Of a stretch of DNA of 64,000 nucleotides, positions 32,520-40,626 are shown in pieces. Origin of the DNA: Parazoarcus communis SWub3 = DSM 12120. Lineage in GTDB: Bacteria > Pseudomonadota > Gammaproteobacteria > Burkholderiales > Rhodocyclaceae. Position 1 is the stretch's first letter. The number at the start of each line of letters is the position of its first letter. Made by a program: the position numbers and the translations under genes. The notes beneath the pieces are model-generated. The model had not been told where the DNA came from, made no database searches, and saw nothing but the letters and a program-made list of their open reading frames with translations. The stretch is from positions 558,001 to 622,000 of the forward strand of contig NZ_QKOE01000001.1 of assembly GCF_003226565.1 (NCBI RefSeq), given 5' to 3'.

Positions 32520-34565
32520 TCAGCTACCGATCACGCCGCCGTCATCCTTGGTGATGACAACGACCGACGACCGCGGCTTGGCAACCTCACCCATGCCGCT
32601 GGCAGTGGTCGGGCCATTCACACCACTATCCGGCCAGGTGGAATTGGCCGTGAAGCTGCCGCTCCAGTCTTCGCCCGGGTGCTGGATACCGACGAACATG
32701 CTCTTGCCGTCCGGGGTGCTGGTCACGCCCGTGACCTCGCAATTGCGCGGCGAGGTCAGGAAGCGGCGGGTCTCACCCGTTGCCGGATCGGCACACATCA
32801 TCACGTTGCCACCGATATTCGCCCAGTCGCCCAGGGCATTGCCTGCCTGGTCGGTCTGAATCCACAACCGGCCATCGTTGTCGAACCACAGACCGTCCGG
32901 TGCACCATAGTCGTCACCGTTGATGTTGCCCTGCAGATGTGCAACCGGCGAAAGGCTGTCGCCGCACTCGGCAAAGATGTCCCATTCAAACGAGGTGGCG
33001 CCCACATCACCACCGGTATCACGCCAGCGAATGATGTGACCATAGCGGTTGTCCGGGCGCGGATTGGCTGCATCCACTGCGGGCCGGGCACTGGCAGCGG
33101 TGGTGGTGCCATCGACATTGTTCGAGGATGCGGGATTGGTGCCGCGACGGTTGTTGTTGGTCAGCGTCAGATAGACTTCGCGCGTGGTCGGATGCACCGC
33201 CACCCACTCCGGACGGTCCATCATCGTGGCCCCAACGCGGTCGGCGGCCTGGCGGCACTTGATCACCACCTCACCCTGATCGGCAAAGCCATTTTCCGAC
33301 GTCAGGCCGTTCTGCCCCCAGACCAGCGGGAGCCACACGCCGGAGCCGTCACCATTGAAGCGCGCCACATACAGCGTGCCACTGTCGAGCAGGTCACGGT
33401 TGGCCGCACGATTCTTGGCGTCAAAGCGCTTGGCACAGACGAATTTGTAAACGTACTCGTTGCGCTCGTCATCGCCCATGTACACGGCAACCTTGTTGTC
33501 GCTGCCGACGACCACACCGGCGCTCTCGTGCTTGAAGCGGCCCAGTGCGGTACGCTTCATCGGCGTGCTGTTGGGATTCCAGGGATCGATCTCGACCACC
33601 CAACCGAAGCGGTTCGGTTCATTCGGGGTGGCGCGGAAATCGAAGCGCGGCTCTGCTTCATGCCAGCGATAACCAAATCCACCCTGCGCCATGCCGTAGC
33701 GACGCTCATGCGCAGTCAGGGGCGCTGCAGCGAGCGCGGCCGCGGACGAGCCGAAGTAGCCGTTGAAGTTCTCTTCGCAAGCCAGATAGGTGCCCCAAGG
33801 GGTATGGCCATGGGCACAGTTGTTGAGTGTGCCAAGCACCTGGGTACCACTGGCATCTGCTGCGGTACGCAGCATGGGATGACCCGAGGCAGGCCCGGTG
33901 ACCGTACAGGCCGTCTTGCCGGTGATGCGGCGATTGAAGGCGGACGGGCGACGCACACCGAACTCGCCATTACGTTCCTGCACTTCGACGACGCTGACAC
34001 CATGCGCTGCAAGCTGGGTGTTGACCCAGTCGAGCGTCATGGCGTCGGTCGAGTAAGTCGTGGTGTTATGCACCAGACCGGGATCGACGTACTCGTGGTT
34101 GGCCACGAGCAGACCGCGGGTGTTGCCCAGACCACCGGCACCGGTGCTGGGGAAGGGGAAATAATGCATGCCGTCGGTATGGGCGCCGTAAGTACGGAGC
34201 TGGACCGCTTCGGTCATCGGGGTAGACGGGTCCCAGTGCGGTGCATTGGTCAGCGAATCACCCCAAGAGATCAGCACACGTGCGGTATAACCCGGCGGTA
34301 CGGTGATGGCGTCGGTCATCGGCGCGATGTTTGCCGGCACCGAAGTAAAGCCGATACCGCCAATCGGCGACGGTGCGGCATGTGCCAGGTTGCTCAGGCT
34401 GTCGGCCAGCGTCGAGCCGCCGAGCGCGGCGATCGCAGTCGCGCCAAAGGAGCCTTTCAGAAAGCCGCGACGCGACAGCTTGCGTTGTTCGATCAGATCG
34501 GCAATGGCGGGATTGCCGGACGGGTTGATGGTCAGATCGTTATCCGGATGAAGCGGGCTGCTCAT
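32520..34565 (-). CDS. phoX: PhoX alkaline phosphatase family protein, Tat-exported
   Basis: The 681-residue protein is close in length and pattern to PhoX. It has an N-terminal twin-arginine signal (LSRRGFLKGSFGATAIAALGG, about residues 29-50, cut near AHA) and the PhoX patches: LLVANHEYVDPGL, a GHTPWGTYLACEENFNGYF stretch with Cys and two Glu, GRFKHESAGVV, PDGLWFDNDGRLWIQTD and a final GIQHPGEDWSG. In Pseudomonas PhoX these residues bind iron and calcium at the active site. It hydrolyses phosphate monoesters after export in folded form. A GGGAGATC stretch serves as the ribosome site. The gene lies upstream of a PEP-CTERM gene and 155 bases from the pit operon; I see no clear Pho box in that spacer. 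Confidence 0.92.
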   Translation of the reverse strand: MSSPLHPDNDLTINPSGNPAIADLIEQRKLSRRGFLKGSFGATAIAALGGSTLADSLSNLAHAAPSPIGGIGFTSVPANIAPMTDAITVPPGYTARVLISWGDSLTNAPHWDPSTPMTEAVQLRTYGAHTDGMHYFPFPSTGAGGLGNTRGLLVANHEYVDPGLVHNTTTYSTDAMTLDWVNTQLAAHGVSVVEVQERNGEFGVRRPSAFNRRITGKTACTVTGPASGHPMLRTAADASGTQVLGTLNNCAHGHTPWGTYLACEENFNGYFGSSAAALAAAPLTAHERRYGMAQGGFGYRWHEAEPRFDFRATPNEPNRFGWVVEIDPWNPNSTPMKRTALGRFKHESAGVVVGSDNKVAVYMGDDERNEYVYKFVCAKRFDAKNRAANRDLLDSGTLYVARFNGDGSGVWLPLVWGQNGLTSENGFADQGEVVIKCRQAADRVGATMMDRPEWVAVHPTTREVYLTLTNNNRRGTNPASSNNVDGTTTAASARPAVDAANPRPDNRYGHIIRWRDTGGDVGATSFEWDIFAECGDSLSPVAHLQGNINGDDYGAPDGLWFDNDGRLWIQTDQAGNALGDWANIGGNVMMCADPATGETRRFLTSPRNCEVTGVTSTPDGKSMFVGIQHPGEDWSGSFTANSTWPDSGVNGPTTASGMGEVAKPRSSVVVITKDDGGVIGS

Positions 34566-34720
34566 GTGATCTCCTGGGAGTGTACTGACGATATCTGCAA
34601 AAAGGTGTCCGCCGACCCAAGGCCGGTGACGGGCATGCCCTTTTTAGCGGGCGCAGATTGCAGCTCGCCTGTTACCCGGAGATGAAGGAATGATCCGAAC
34701 GGACTATCCGGGTGCGGGAC

Positions 34721-35365
34721 TCAACAGGTCTTCACGACAATGTCGTGAAGGGTATTGGCACCGTGAGCCATCCGGTCTGCGGCATTGGACAGATGACGGT
34801 AGATTTCGCGGCGCTTGAACATGTCCAGATAATCATCCCCCTGGAACAGTGCGGCAAGTGCCTTGCGATAGAGCTTTTCGGCCCGGCGCTCGGCCTTGCG
34901 GGCAATATCCGCATCAGCAGCGGCCTCGGCAGGGGCATGGGCCAGCCGAGAAAAGCCCCGAGCCAGCGCGATGACCCCTTCATTCAGGCAGCGCGCCATT
35001 TCCAGCGTGTAAGCATCGGGCGCCACGCCAAGCACGTCCATTTCGTTGACGGTGCTCTTGCAGTAGTTGACCACCTCGTCCAGATCCATGATCGCGCGGT
35101 AGATATCCTCGCGATCAAAAGGTGTGGAAAAGGCTTCATTGAGCGTATGCAGGTTGCGCACCTTGATGGTGTCGGCGGTGTGCTCGTCCTTCTTGATCTG
35201 GCGGGCCACATCCGGTTCGGCATGTTCCATGAAGCGGACCAGCAGCCCCACCGTATGCACCACCTGATCCGCCTGCTCGGTCAGCAAGCGATGAAAGTCC
35301 GGCGCCTTGGGAAAGATGCGGTCGAGCACGCGATGGACGATGGAGCGGGTTTCGTCAGCAGCCAT
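34721..35365 (-). CDS. DUF47 (PhoU-like) partner of the phosphate transporter
   Basis: The 214-residue, all-helical protein is of the DUF47/YkaA type, related to PhoU: FHRLLTEQADQVVHTVGLLVRFME, IKKDEHTADTIKVRNLHTLNEAFSTPFDREDIYRAIMDLDEVVNY, and YLDMFKRREIYRHLSNAADR are the conserved helices with Asp/Glu metal-binding sites. Genes of this family are usually found next to pit genes and regulate transport. It follows pit on the same strand with an 8-base gap, so they are co-translated. Confidence 0.92.
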   Translation of the reverse strand: MAADETRSIVHRVLDRIFPKAPDFHRLLTEQADQVVHTVGLLVRFMEHAEPDVARQIKKDEHTADTIKVRNLHTLNEAFSTPFDREDIYRAIMDLDEVVNYCKSTVNEMDVLGVAPDAYTLEMARCLNEGVIALARGFSRLAHAPAEAAADADIARKAERRAEKLYRKALAALFQGDDYLDMFKRREIYRHLSNAADRMAHGANTLHDIVVKTC

Positions 35366-35373
35366 GAATCACC

Positions 35374-36408
35374 TCAATCCAGAAAGATGCGCAACCCGAG
35401 CAACAACACCGCCCCCGCCGCGGCCGAGGCCGGCAGTGTGATCAACCATGTAGCGGCAATCTCGCCCGCCTTGCCCCAACGCACGCTGCGCGGCCGCTCG
35501 GAAGCGCCAATCCCCATGATGGAACTGGCCACCACATGACTGGTGGAGACCGGCGCCCCGGCCAGCGAGGCGGAGAAGATCACCGCTGCCGAGGTCAGTT
35601 GGGAGTCAAGCGCATGCAGCGGACGAACCTTGTACACCGCAAACCCGAGGGTACGGACAATACGCCAGCCACCCGACAGGATGCCGGCGGTCATCGCCAT
35701 CGCACAGGCCAGCATCACCCAGAACGGCACTTCGAATTTCGGGATGAAGCCCCCCAGCACCAGCACCAAGGTCAAAATGCCCATGCTCTTCTGCGCGTCA
35801 TTGGCACCATGCGAGAAAGCCAGCCCCGCCGTGGTCACATACTGCGCCAGACGCAGATAGCGATTGAGCACCGGCCGCGCGGCACGAAAGATCAGCGACA
35901 GCAGACGGTGCAGCAGATACCCCACGACAAAGCCCAGCACCGGCGACAACACCAGCGCCAACAGCACCTTGGTCACCCCGGTCAGCCGACCCTGTGCGAG
36001 CTCGCCAAAGCCCCACTGCACATGGTCGACACCCACCGCCAGCACCACCGCGCCCACCAGTCCGCCCACCAGGGCATGCGACGAGGACGAAGGAATGCCC
36101 CACCACCACGTCAGCAGATTCCAGCAGATCGCCCCCAGCAGCCCCGCCACCAGCACGCCCAGCGACAACACCACCGGCACGTCGCCCAGGTTGATGAAGC
36201 CACCAATGGTATTGGCCACTGCCGTCCCTCCCAACAGCGGCCCGAGAAACTCGAACACCGCGACCAAAGCCACCGCCTGCGCAGGGCTCATGGCCCGCGA
36301 AGCGATGACCGTCGCCACTACGTTGGCCGCATCGTGGAAACCGTTGGTGTAATCGAACACCAGCACCGTGACCACCGCAGCAATCGCCAGCACAAAGACC
36401 GGTTCCAC
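35374..36408 (-). CDS. pit: inorganic phosphate transporter, Pit family
   Basis: The 344-residue membrane protein has about 10 hydrophobic helices and two copies of the PiT signature: VTVLVFDYTNGFHDAANVVATVIASRAMSPAQA at the N-terminus and LAFSHGANDAQKSMGILTL in the second half. These hold the phosphate/cation site. It takes up phosphate with protons or as a metal-phosphate complex. It starts 12 bases from a weak site. The gene lies at the end of the phosphatase block and is divergent from the phosphotransferase genes. Confidence 0.95.
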   Translation of the reverse strand: MEPVFVLAIAAVVTVLVFDYTNGFHDAANVVATVIASRAMSPAQAVALVAVFEFLGPLLGGTAVANTIGGFINLGDVPVVLSLGVLVAGLLGAICWNLLTWWWGIPSSSSHALVGGLVGAVVLAVGVDHVQWGFGELAQGRLTGVTKVLLALVLSPVLGFVVGYLLHRLLSLIFRAARPVLNRYLRLAQYVTTAGLAFSHGANDAQKSMGILTLVLVLGGFIPKFEVPFWVMLACAMAMTAGILSGGWRIVRTLGFAVYKVRPLHALDSQLTSAAVIFSASLAGAPVSTSHVVASSIMGIGASERPRSVRWGKAGEIAATWLITLPASAAAGAVLLLGLRIFLD

Positions 36409-36665
36409 GCCAACACTCCGTTGTGAGCGCCATCGACGGCTCCATCATATGCGCTCCGGCACCCGCCGGCATGTCGCGCTGCGGCATGAGGTGAGCCGCC
36501 ACGATCGGCTACAATCGATCGCATGACGCGATTACGGACTTCCACGTGACGCGGACGCATGATTCTGGAAACCGCTTTTCTGCCTGAGCAGCCTATGAGC
36601 ACAGCATTTTCCGCCTTCGACAAGGCTCACCGGACAGGTGGGCGCCCCCCACTGCGGCAGCCGGG

Positions 36666-37049
36666 ATGATCGGGATCTTTCTCATCACCCACGGCACACT
36701 CGGCGAAGCGCTGATTCAGTGCGCCTGCCACGTGCTCAACAAACGGCCCCCGCAGATCGCCCAGCTTGGCGTCTCGGCGCAGGACGACCCGCTGGATCTG
36801 CTGCCCACGGCGCGCCAGATGGCAGCATGGGCCGACAGCGGGCGAGGCGTGCTGGTGCTGACCGACATCTATGGCGCAACGCCGTCCAACATCGCCACCA
36901 AGCTGCTGCATCCGGGACGGATCGAGGGCATCGCCGGGGTGAACCTGCCGATGCTGCTGCGGACCCTGACCTACCGCGAAAAAGACATGAACACCCTGAT
37001 TCAGCGCGCCATCTCCGGCGGCTGCGACGGGGTGATGCACATGAAATGA
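36666..37049 (+). CDS. PTS EIIA component, mannose type
   Basis: The 127-residue protein is an EIIA(Man)-type domain alone: MIGIFLITHGTLGEALI carries the phosphorylated His9, followed by GVLVLTDIYGATPSNIATKL and GVNLPMLLRTLTYRE. It would receive phosphate from HPr. No IIB, IIC or IID gene follows, so it is not part of a sugar permease; such orphan EIIA(Man)-HPr-EI triplets are common in betaproteobacteria and serve regulation (for example, control of PHB or carbon metabolism). It is the first gene of the operon. Confidence 0.92.
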   Translation: MIGIFLITHGTLGEALIQCACHVLNKRPPQIAQLGVSAQDDPLDLLPTARQMAAWADSGRGVLVLTDIYGATPSNIATKLLHPGRIEGIAGVNLPMLLRTLTYREKDMNTLIQRAISGGCDGVMHMK

Positions 37050-37097
37050 ACACGATCCACCTTACACACCCAGCCTCGAAGCGAGCGAGACACCCCG

Positions 37098-37367
37098 ATG
37101 CCCAGCGCTGAAGCCCCCATCATCAATAAACTTGGCCTGCACGCACGGGCCTCGGCCAAGCTCACCCAACTTGCCAGCAGCTTTGCTGCGGATGTCTGGC
37201 TCGAACGCAACGGCCGCAAGGTCAATGCAAAAAGCATTATGGGTGTGATGATGCTGGCAGCAGCGCGCGGCAGCACGATCACCGTCGAAACCGAAGGCAG
37301 TGATGCCGACGTCGCCCTGGCGCGCATCCTCGAGCTGATCGCCGACCGCTTTGGCGAAGAGGAATGA
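37098..37367 (+). CDS. ptsH: phosphocarrier protein HPr
   Basis: The 89-residue protein has the HPr active site KLGLHARASAKL with His15 and the regulatory-type Ser46 region VNAKSIMGVMMLAA. It passes phosphate from EI to EIIA. It is 48 bases after EIIA and is followed by EI after a four-base gap, so it belongs to one operon. Confidence 0.95.
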   Translation: MPSAEAPIINKLGLHARASAKLTQLASSFAADVWLERNGRKVNAKSIMGVMMLAAARGSTITVETEGSDADVALARILELIADRFGEEE

Positions 37368-37371
37368 GGCA

Positions 37372-39102
37372 ATGACCTTCACCCTGCACGGGCTACCGGT
37401 CTCCCAGGGCATTGCCATCGGCCACGTCCACCTGGTCTCGCATGCGCTGCTCGAGGTCAATCACTACCACGTCGCCCCCAAGCACCTGCAGGATGAGCTT
37501 GCACGCCTGGAGGATGCCGTTGCCACCGTGCAGGGCGAACTGGTCGGTCTCAAGGCTGCAGCCAGTTCCGGCCAGTCCCACACCGAGGTCGGCGCCTTCG
37601 TCGACCTGCAACTGATGATGCTGGCCGATCCGATGCTGATCGACTCGGCTCGCAGCCAGATCGAATCGCGCCGCTGCAATGCCGAATGGGCGCTGGTACA
37701 GCAGATGGAGGTACTGGTCGAGCAGTTCCGCCAGATCGAAGACCCCTACCTGCGTGAGCGCCAGGCCGACGTCGTGCAGGTGGTGGAGCGTCTGGTCAAG
37801 GTGCTGCTCGGCCACCCCGGCCACCTGCCACCCAAGCGCCGCGACGGCTTCGGCACCATCGTGGTCGCCCATGACCTGTCGCCCGCCGACACCATCGGCT
37901 TTCGCGATCACAACATCGCCGGCTTCGTCACCGACGTCGGCGGGCCGACCAGCCATACCGCCATTGTTGCGCGCAGCCTCTCCATCCCCGCGGTGGTCGG
38001 CCTGCATCACATCCGCGACCTGGTCGAAGACAATGAGCTGATCATTGTCGATGGCACGCGCGGTGTTGCCATCGTTGCACCCGACGACACCATCGTCGAG
38101 GAATACCGCCTGCGTCGCTCCGAGCTGGAACTCGAACGCTCCAAGCTCAACCGCCTGAAGGACACCAAGGCCACCACGCTGGATGGCGAAGACGTCAATC
38201 TGCTGACCAACATCGAAGGTCCCAAGGACGTCGCCCAGTCCAAGGCCGTCAGCGCCGACGGAGTCGGCCTGTACCGCACCGAATTCCTCTTCCTCGGCCG
38301 CGACACCCTGCCCGACGAAGACGAACAGTACGAAGCCTATCGTGCGGTGCTCAAGGCCATGCCCACCAAGCCGGTCACCATCCGCACCTTCGATGTCGGT
38401 GCCGACAAGGCGCTCAACGGCGCCCACAGCCGCAGCGAGCCCAACCCGGCGCTTGGCCTGCGCGCAGTGCGCTACTCGCTTGCCGAGCCGAAGATGTTCC
38501 TGACCCAGCTGCGCGCACTGCTGCGCGCCTCGGCGCACGGCAAGCTGCAGATCATGATTCCGATGCTGGCCCATGCGCACGAGATCGATCAGAGCCTGGC
38601 CCTGATCGAGAAAGCCAAGGCCGAGTTGCGCGCAGAAAAGGTCAAGTTCAACGAGCAGGTTCCGGTCGGCGGCATGATCGAAGTCCCCGCCGCGGCGCTC
38701 TCGCTCGGCATGTTCATCCGCCGCCTGTCCTTCCTGTCGATCGGTACCAACGACCTGATCCAGTACACGCTGGCCATCGACCGCTCCGACGAAGCCGTGG
38801 TCCATCTCTACGACCCCCTGCACCCGGCTGTCCTCAAGCTGATCGGCGGCACCATCCAGGCCGGCGCCCGCTTCGGCCTGCCGGTTTCGGTATGCGGTGA
38901 GATGGCCGGCGACCCCGCCTACACCCAACTCTTCCTCGGCATGGGCCTGCGCAACTTCTCGATGCATCCGGCCCACATCCTGGAGGTCAAGCAGCAGATC
39001 CTGCGTGCCGATGTCGGCGAACTGGCCCCCAGAGTGCAGCGCATCCTGAGGATGGACGAACAGGCCCGGGTACGGGAAGCCGTGGAGCGGCTCGGAAACT
39101 GA
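37372..39102 (+). CDS. ptsI: PTS enzyme I (phosphoenolpyruvate-protein phosphotransferase)
   Basis: The 576-residue enzyme takes phosphate from PEP. It has the N-terminal HPr-binding helical domain (1-145), the phospho-His region GGPTSHTAIVARS (His195), and the C-terminal PEP-binding barrel with ADGVGLYRTEFLF, IPMLAHAHE, SIGTNDLIQYTLAIDR and SVCGEMAGDP. All key residues are there. I use ATG at 37372; a TTG seven codons earlier is not supported. It is the last gene of the operon. Confidence 0.96.
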   Translation: MTFTLHGLPVSQGIAIGHVHLVSHALLEVNHYHVAPKHLQDELARLEDAVATVQGELVGLKAAASSGQSHTEVGAFVDLQLMMLADPMLIDSARSQIESRRCNAEWALVQQMEVLVEQFRQIEDPYLRERQADVVQVVERLVKVLLGHPGHLPPKRRDGFGTIVVAHDLSPADTIGFRDHNIAGFVTDVGGPTSHTAIVARSLSIPAVVGLHHIRDLVEDNELIIVDGTRGVAIVAPDDTIVEEYRLRRSELELERSKLNRLKDTKATTLDGEDVNLLTNIEGPKDVAQSKAVSADGVGLYRTEFLFLGRDTLPDEDEQYEAYRAVLKAMPTKPVTIRTFDVGADKALNGAHSRSEPNPALGLRAVRYSLAEPKMFLTQLRALLRASAHGKLQIMIPMLAHAHEIDQSLALIEKAKAELRAEKVKFNEQVPVGGMIEVPAAALSLGMFIRRLSFLSIGTNDLIQYTLAIDRSDEAVVHLYDPLHPAVLKLIGGTIQAGARFGLPVSVCGEMAGDPAYTQLFLGMGLRNFSMHPAHILEVKQQILRADVGELAPRVQRILRMDEQARVREAVERLGN

Positions 39103-39122
39103 GCACCCCCCGCGACAATCGA

Positions 39123-39151
39123 TTGCGCCCAGCGCTGCGCACCATTAGAAT
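39123..39151 (+). promoter_or_regulatory. promoter of tRNA-Gly
   Basis: TTGCGC at 39123-39128 and TAGAAT at 39146-39151 are 17 bases apart, a good sigma70-type spacing. Transcription would begin about 35 bases before the tRNA, which fits a short 5' leader. Confidence 0.5.
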
Positions 39152-39192
39152 GTCGCCTCTTCTGTTGCCGGCCGCTCAGGTCAGCGCGACAC

Positions 39193-39267
39193 GCGGGTGT
39201 CGTATAATGGCTATTACCTTAGCTTCCCAAGCTAATGACGAGGGTTCGATTCCCTTCACCCGCTCCA
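39193..39267 (+). tRNA. tRNA-Gly(CCC)
   Basis: The 75-base gene has acceptor arms GCGGGTG (39193-39199) and CACCCGC (39257-39263), an anticodon stem TTAGC/GCTAA with loop TTCCCAA (anticodon CCC), T arm GAGGGTTCGATTCCCTT and encoded CCA at 39265-39267. It is complete and looks functional. Confidence 0.95.
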
Positions 39268-39284
39268 AACGAATTCAAGCACTT

Positions 39285-39316
39285 ACGCCAATCCTTCGGG
39301 GTTGGCGTTTTGTTTT
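39285..39316 (+). terminator. terminator after tRNA-Gly
   Basis: A 10-bp stem (39285-39294 with 39299-39308, one G-T pair) with TTCG tetraloop is followed by TTTGTTTTTT. Confidence 0.9.
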
Positions 39317-39859
39317 TTGCGCTGTGTAGCCACCGTGTTGCCAGAATCCACGATTTTGCCCACGGTGAAAGTAATCATAATCCACCAACATGACGTCGGC
39401 GACGCCCTGCAGGGCACCCGCACTTAAGTGCCCTGCCCCCACCAACGCCACTGAGGTAAGTACTTAACGGGCTTCGAGCCCCGACCGCTCACACCGCGCA
39501 GCCACTCAGCCTCCAGATTCGAGTACGAAGGGCAGAGCTCACCCGTGATGAGTCCTGTCCCAGGACGTCCGCATCGCATCCAGGACCTCAGCGCGCCAGG
39601 ATGTGACTTCATCGACACCAGCGTCCCCAGCCAAGTAAAGCCTTGCGGCGTCAACTTCGCCGTCAACAAGCCTGCCCGCCTTAGCCTGGGCGCGGACTTC
39701 CAACTCAGCTGCGCTGACCACGCGCGCTCATCTCCCGGCGGTTACGCACAGAGTTTACGGCGAATTTATGCGTGGCCCCACTTATGGAATAGAGAACTTA
39801 CGGATCATCGTTGAATACTTGAGCATGGCTATATCGCCATTCATTTGCGAAGAAAAACC
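39317..39859. other. gene-poor junction between tRNA-Gly and the porin gene
   Basis: Apart from a possible broken gene on the minus strand (39424-39721) I see no coding sequence. A 7-bp inverted repeat (39411-39417 with 39428-39434) and AT-rich patches before 39860 are present. No clear promoter could be assigned for the porin/kdp genes. Confidence 0.5.
39424..39721 (-). pseudogene. possible frameshifted remnant of a small gene
   Basis: Two minus-strand frames overlap and look like the parts of one protein: the first (39539-39721) with AAELEVRAQAKAGRLVDG and ARLYLAGDAGVDEVTSWR, the second (39424-39669) with ELCPSYSNLEAEWLRGVSG and KPVKYLPQWRWWGQGT. Each is cut by stops where the other continues. 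I do not recognise the family. It lies just after the tRNA-Gly, where debris from mobile elements often collects. Confidence 0.25.
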
Positions 39860-40567
39860 ATGCCTCTCAAGAATGTTCAGGCGACCGGAAAGGCCGTTGC
39901 AGTAGCAGTCGGTGGACTGCTGCTGGGAATGGCGACCAGCGTCCAGGCACAAGTCTCCGGCAGCGTGGCGTTGACGTCGGACTACGTCTGGCGCGGATCT
40001 TCCCAAACGCGGGAAAAACCTGCCGTCCAAGCGGGCTTCAAGTACGCCCACGAATCGGGGTTGTATGCCTCGGTGTGGGGCTCGAATGTCAAGTTCGAAC
40101 CCGGCAATGGCGCCCACAGCGAGTTCGACATCGCATTGGGCTGGAACGGCAAGATCGCCGACGACTGGGCCCTGGACGCGTTCTTCCTGCGTTATCAGTA
40201 CCCCGGCTCCGACGTGGGCCTGAACTGGAACGAGATCAATGTCGCCGCAACCTGGCGCGACAACTACTGGCTAGCCATAGGCCACTCGACGAACGCGATG
40301 GCTAGCAAGACCACGGGAACCTATGCACTGGTTGGTGCGCGCTTTCCCCTCAACGACCAGTGGCGCATCGAAGGCACGCTGGCGCGCTACGCCCTCGACA
40401 GTGCCTATGCCGACAACTACACGCACGGCTCGGTCGGCGTGGCCTGGACCTTCAAGGCGCCCTTCGAGGCCCGTTTAACGCTGCATGGCACCGACACCGC
40501 AGCCAAACGGCTATTCCCCGACATGGCTGGCTCGCGCGCCGAGTTCGCCGTCCAGGCTTCTTTTTGA
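39860..40567 (+). CDS. TIGR02001/TorF-type putative outer membrane porin
   Basis: The 235-residue protein has a Sec signal peptide (about the first 31 residues, ending VQAQ) and a repeating beta-strand pattern with the family features SGSVALTSDYVWRGSSQTREKPAVQAGFKYAHESGLYASVWGSNV and EFDIALGWNGKIADDWALD, ending in Phe, as outer membrane barrels do. The function of this family is not established; it could let small ions pass the outer membrane. It stands directly before kdpA (51 bases), in the same direction, which may mean a joint role in potassium supply. A TTG five codons upstream is a less likely start. Confidence 0.85.
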   Translation: MPLKNVQATGKAVAVAVGGLLLGMATSVQAQVSGSVALTSDYVWRGSSQTREKPAVQAGFKYAHESGLYASVWGSNVKFEPGNGAHSEFDIALGWNGKIADDWALDAFFLRYQYPGSDVGLNWNEINVAATWRDNYWLAIGHSTNAMASKTTGTYALVGARFPLNDQWRIEGTLARYALDSAYADNYTHGSVGVAWTFKAPFEARLTLHGTDTAAKRLFPDMAGSRAEFAVQASF

Positions 40568-40578
40568 CGGAGGGTGCG

Positions 40579-40626
40579 ATGACCGTAAGCCCCTTGCACC
40601 AAGTAATGGAGTCCGATCATGACTGA
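40579..40626 (+). CDS. 15-codon upstream frame overlapping kdpA start
   Basis: An ATG at 40579, five bases after a strong GGAGGG site, opens a 15-codon frame ([15 protein letters not shown]) that ends in TGA at 40624-40626, just past the kdpA ATG at 40619. It stands where kdpF usually lies, but it is hydrophilic while KdpF is a 29-residue membrane peptide, so it is not KdpF. Its role, if any, would be to couple translation to kdpA. Confidence 0.35.
   Translation: MTVSPLHQVMESDHD

Noticed and set aside
32475-34685. 736-residue plus-strand frame opposite the larger PhoX gene
   Set aside because: It is an antisense shadow of a GC-rich gene: no ribosome site, no domain, His/Arg/Gly-rich composition. 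The minus-strand frame has a clear PhoX pattern and a Tat signal.
34566-34720. Pho box in the phoX-pit spacer
   Set aside because: I looked for CTGTCAT-type repeats and found none; regulation by PhoB cannot be claimed from this sequence.
37393-38976. 527-residue minus-strand frame opposite ptsI
   Set aside because: Shadow of ptsI; repeated Gly-Val-Gln-type composition and no motif.
39740-39859. KdpE binding site before the porin and kdp genes
   Set aside because: There are AT-rich pieces such as GAATTTATG, but no convincing match to the known T-rich KdpE site.
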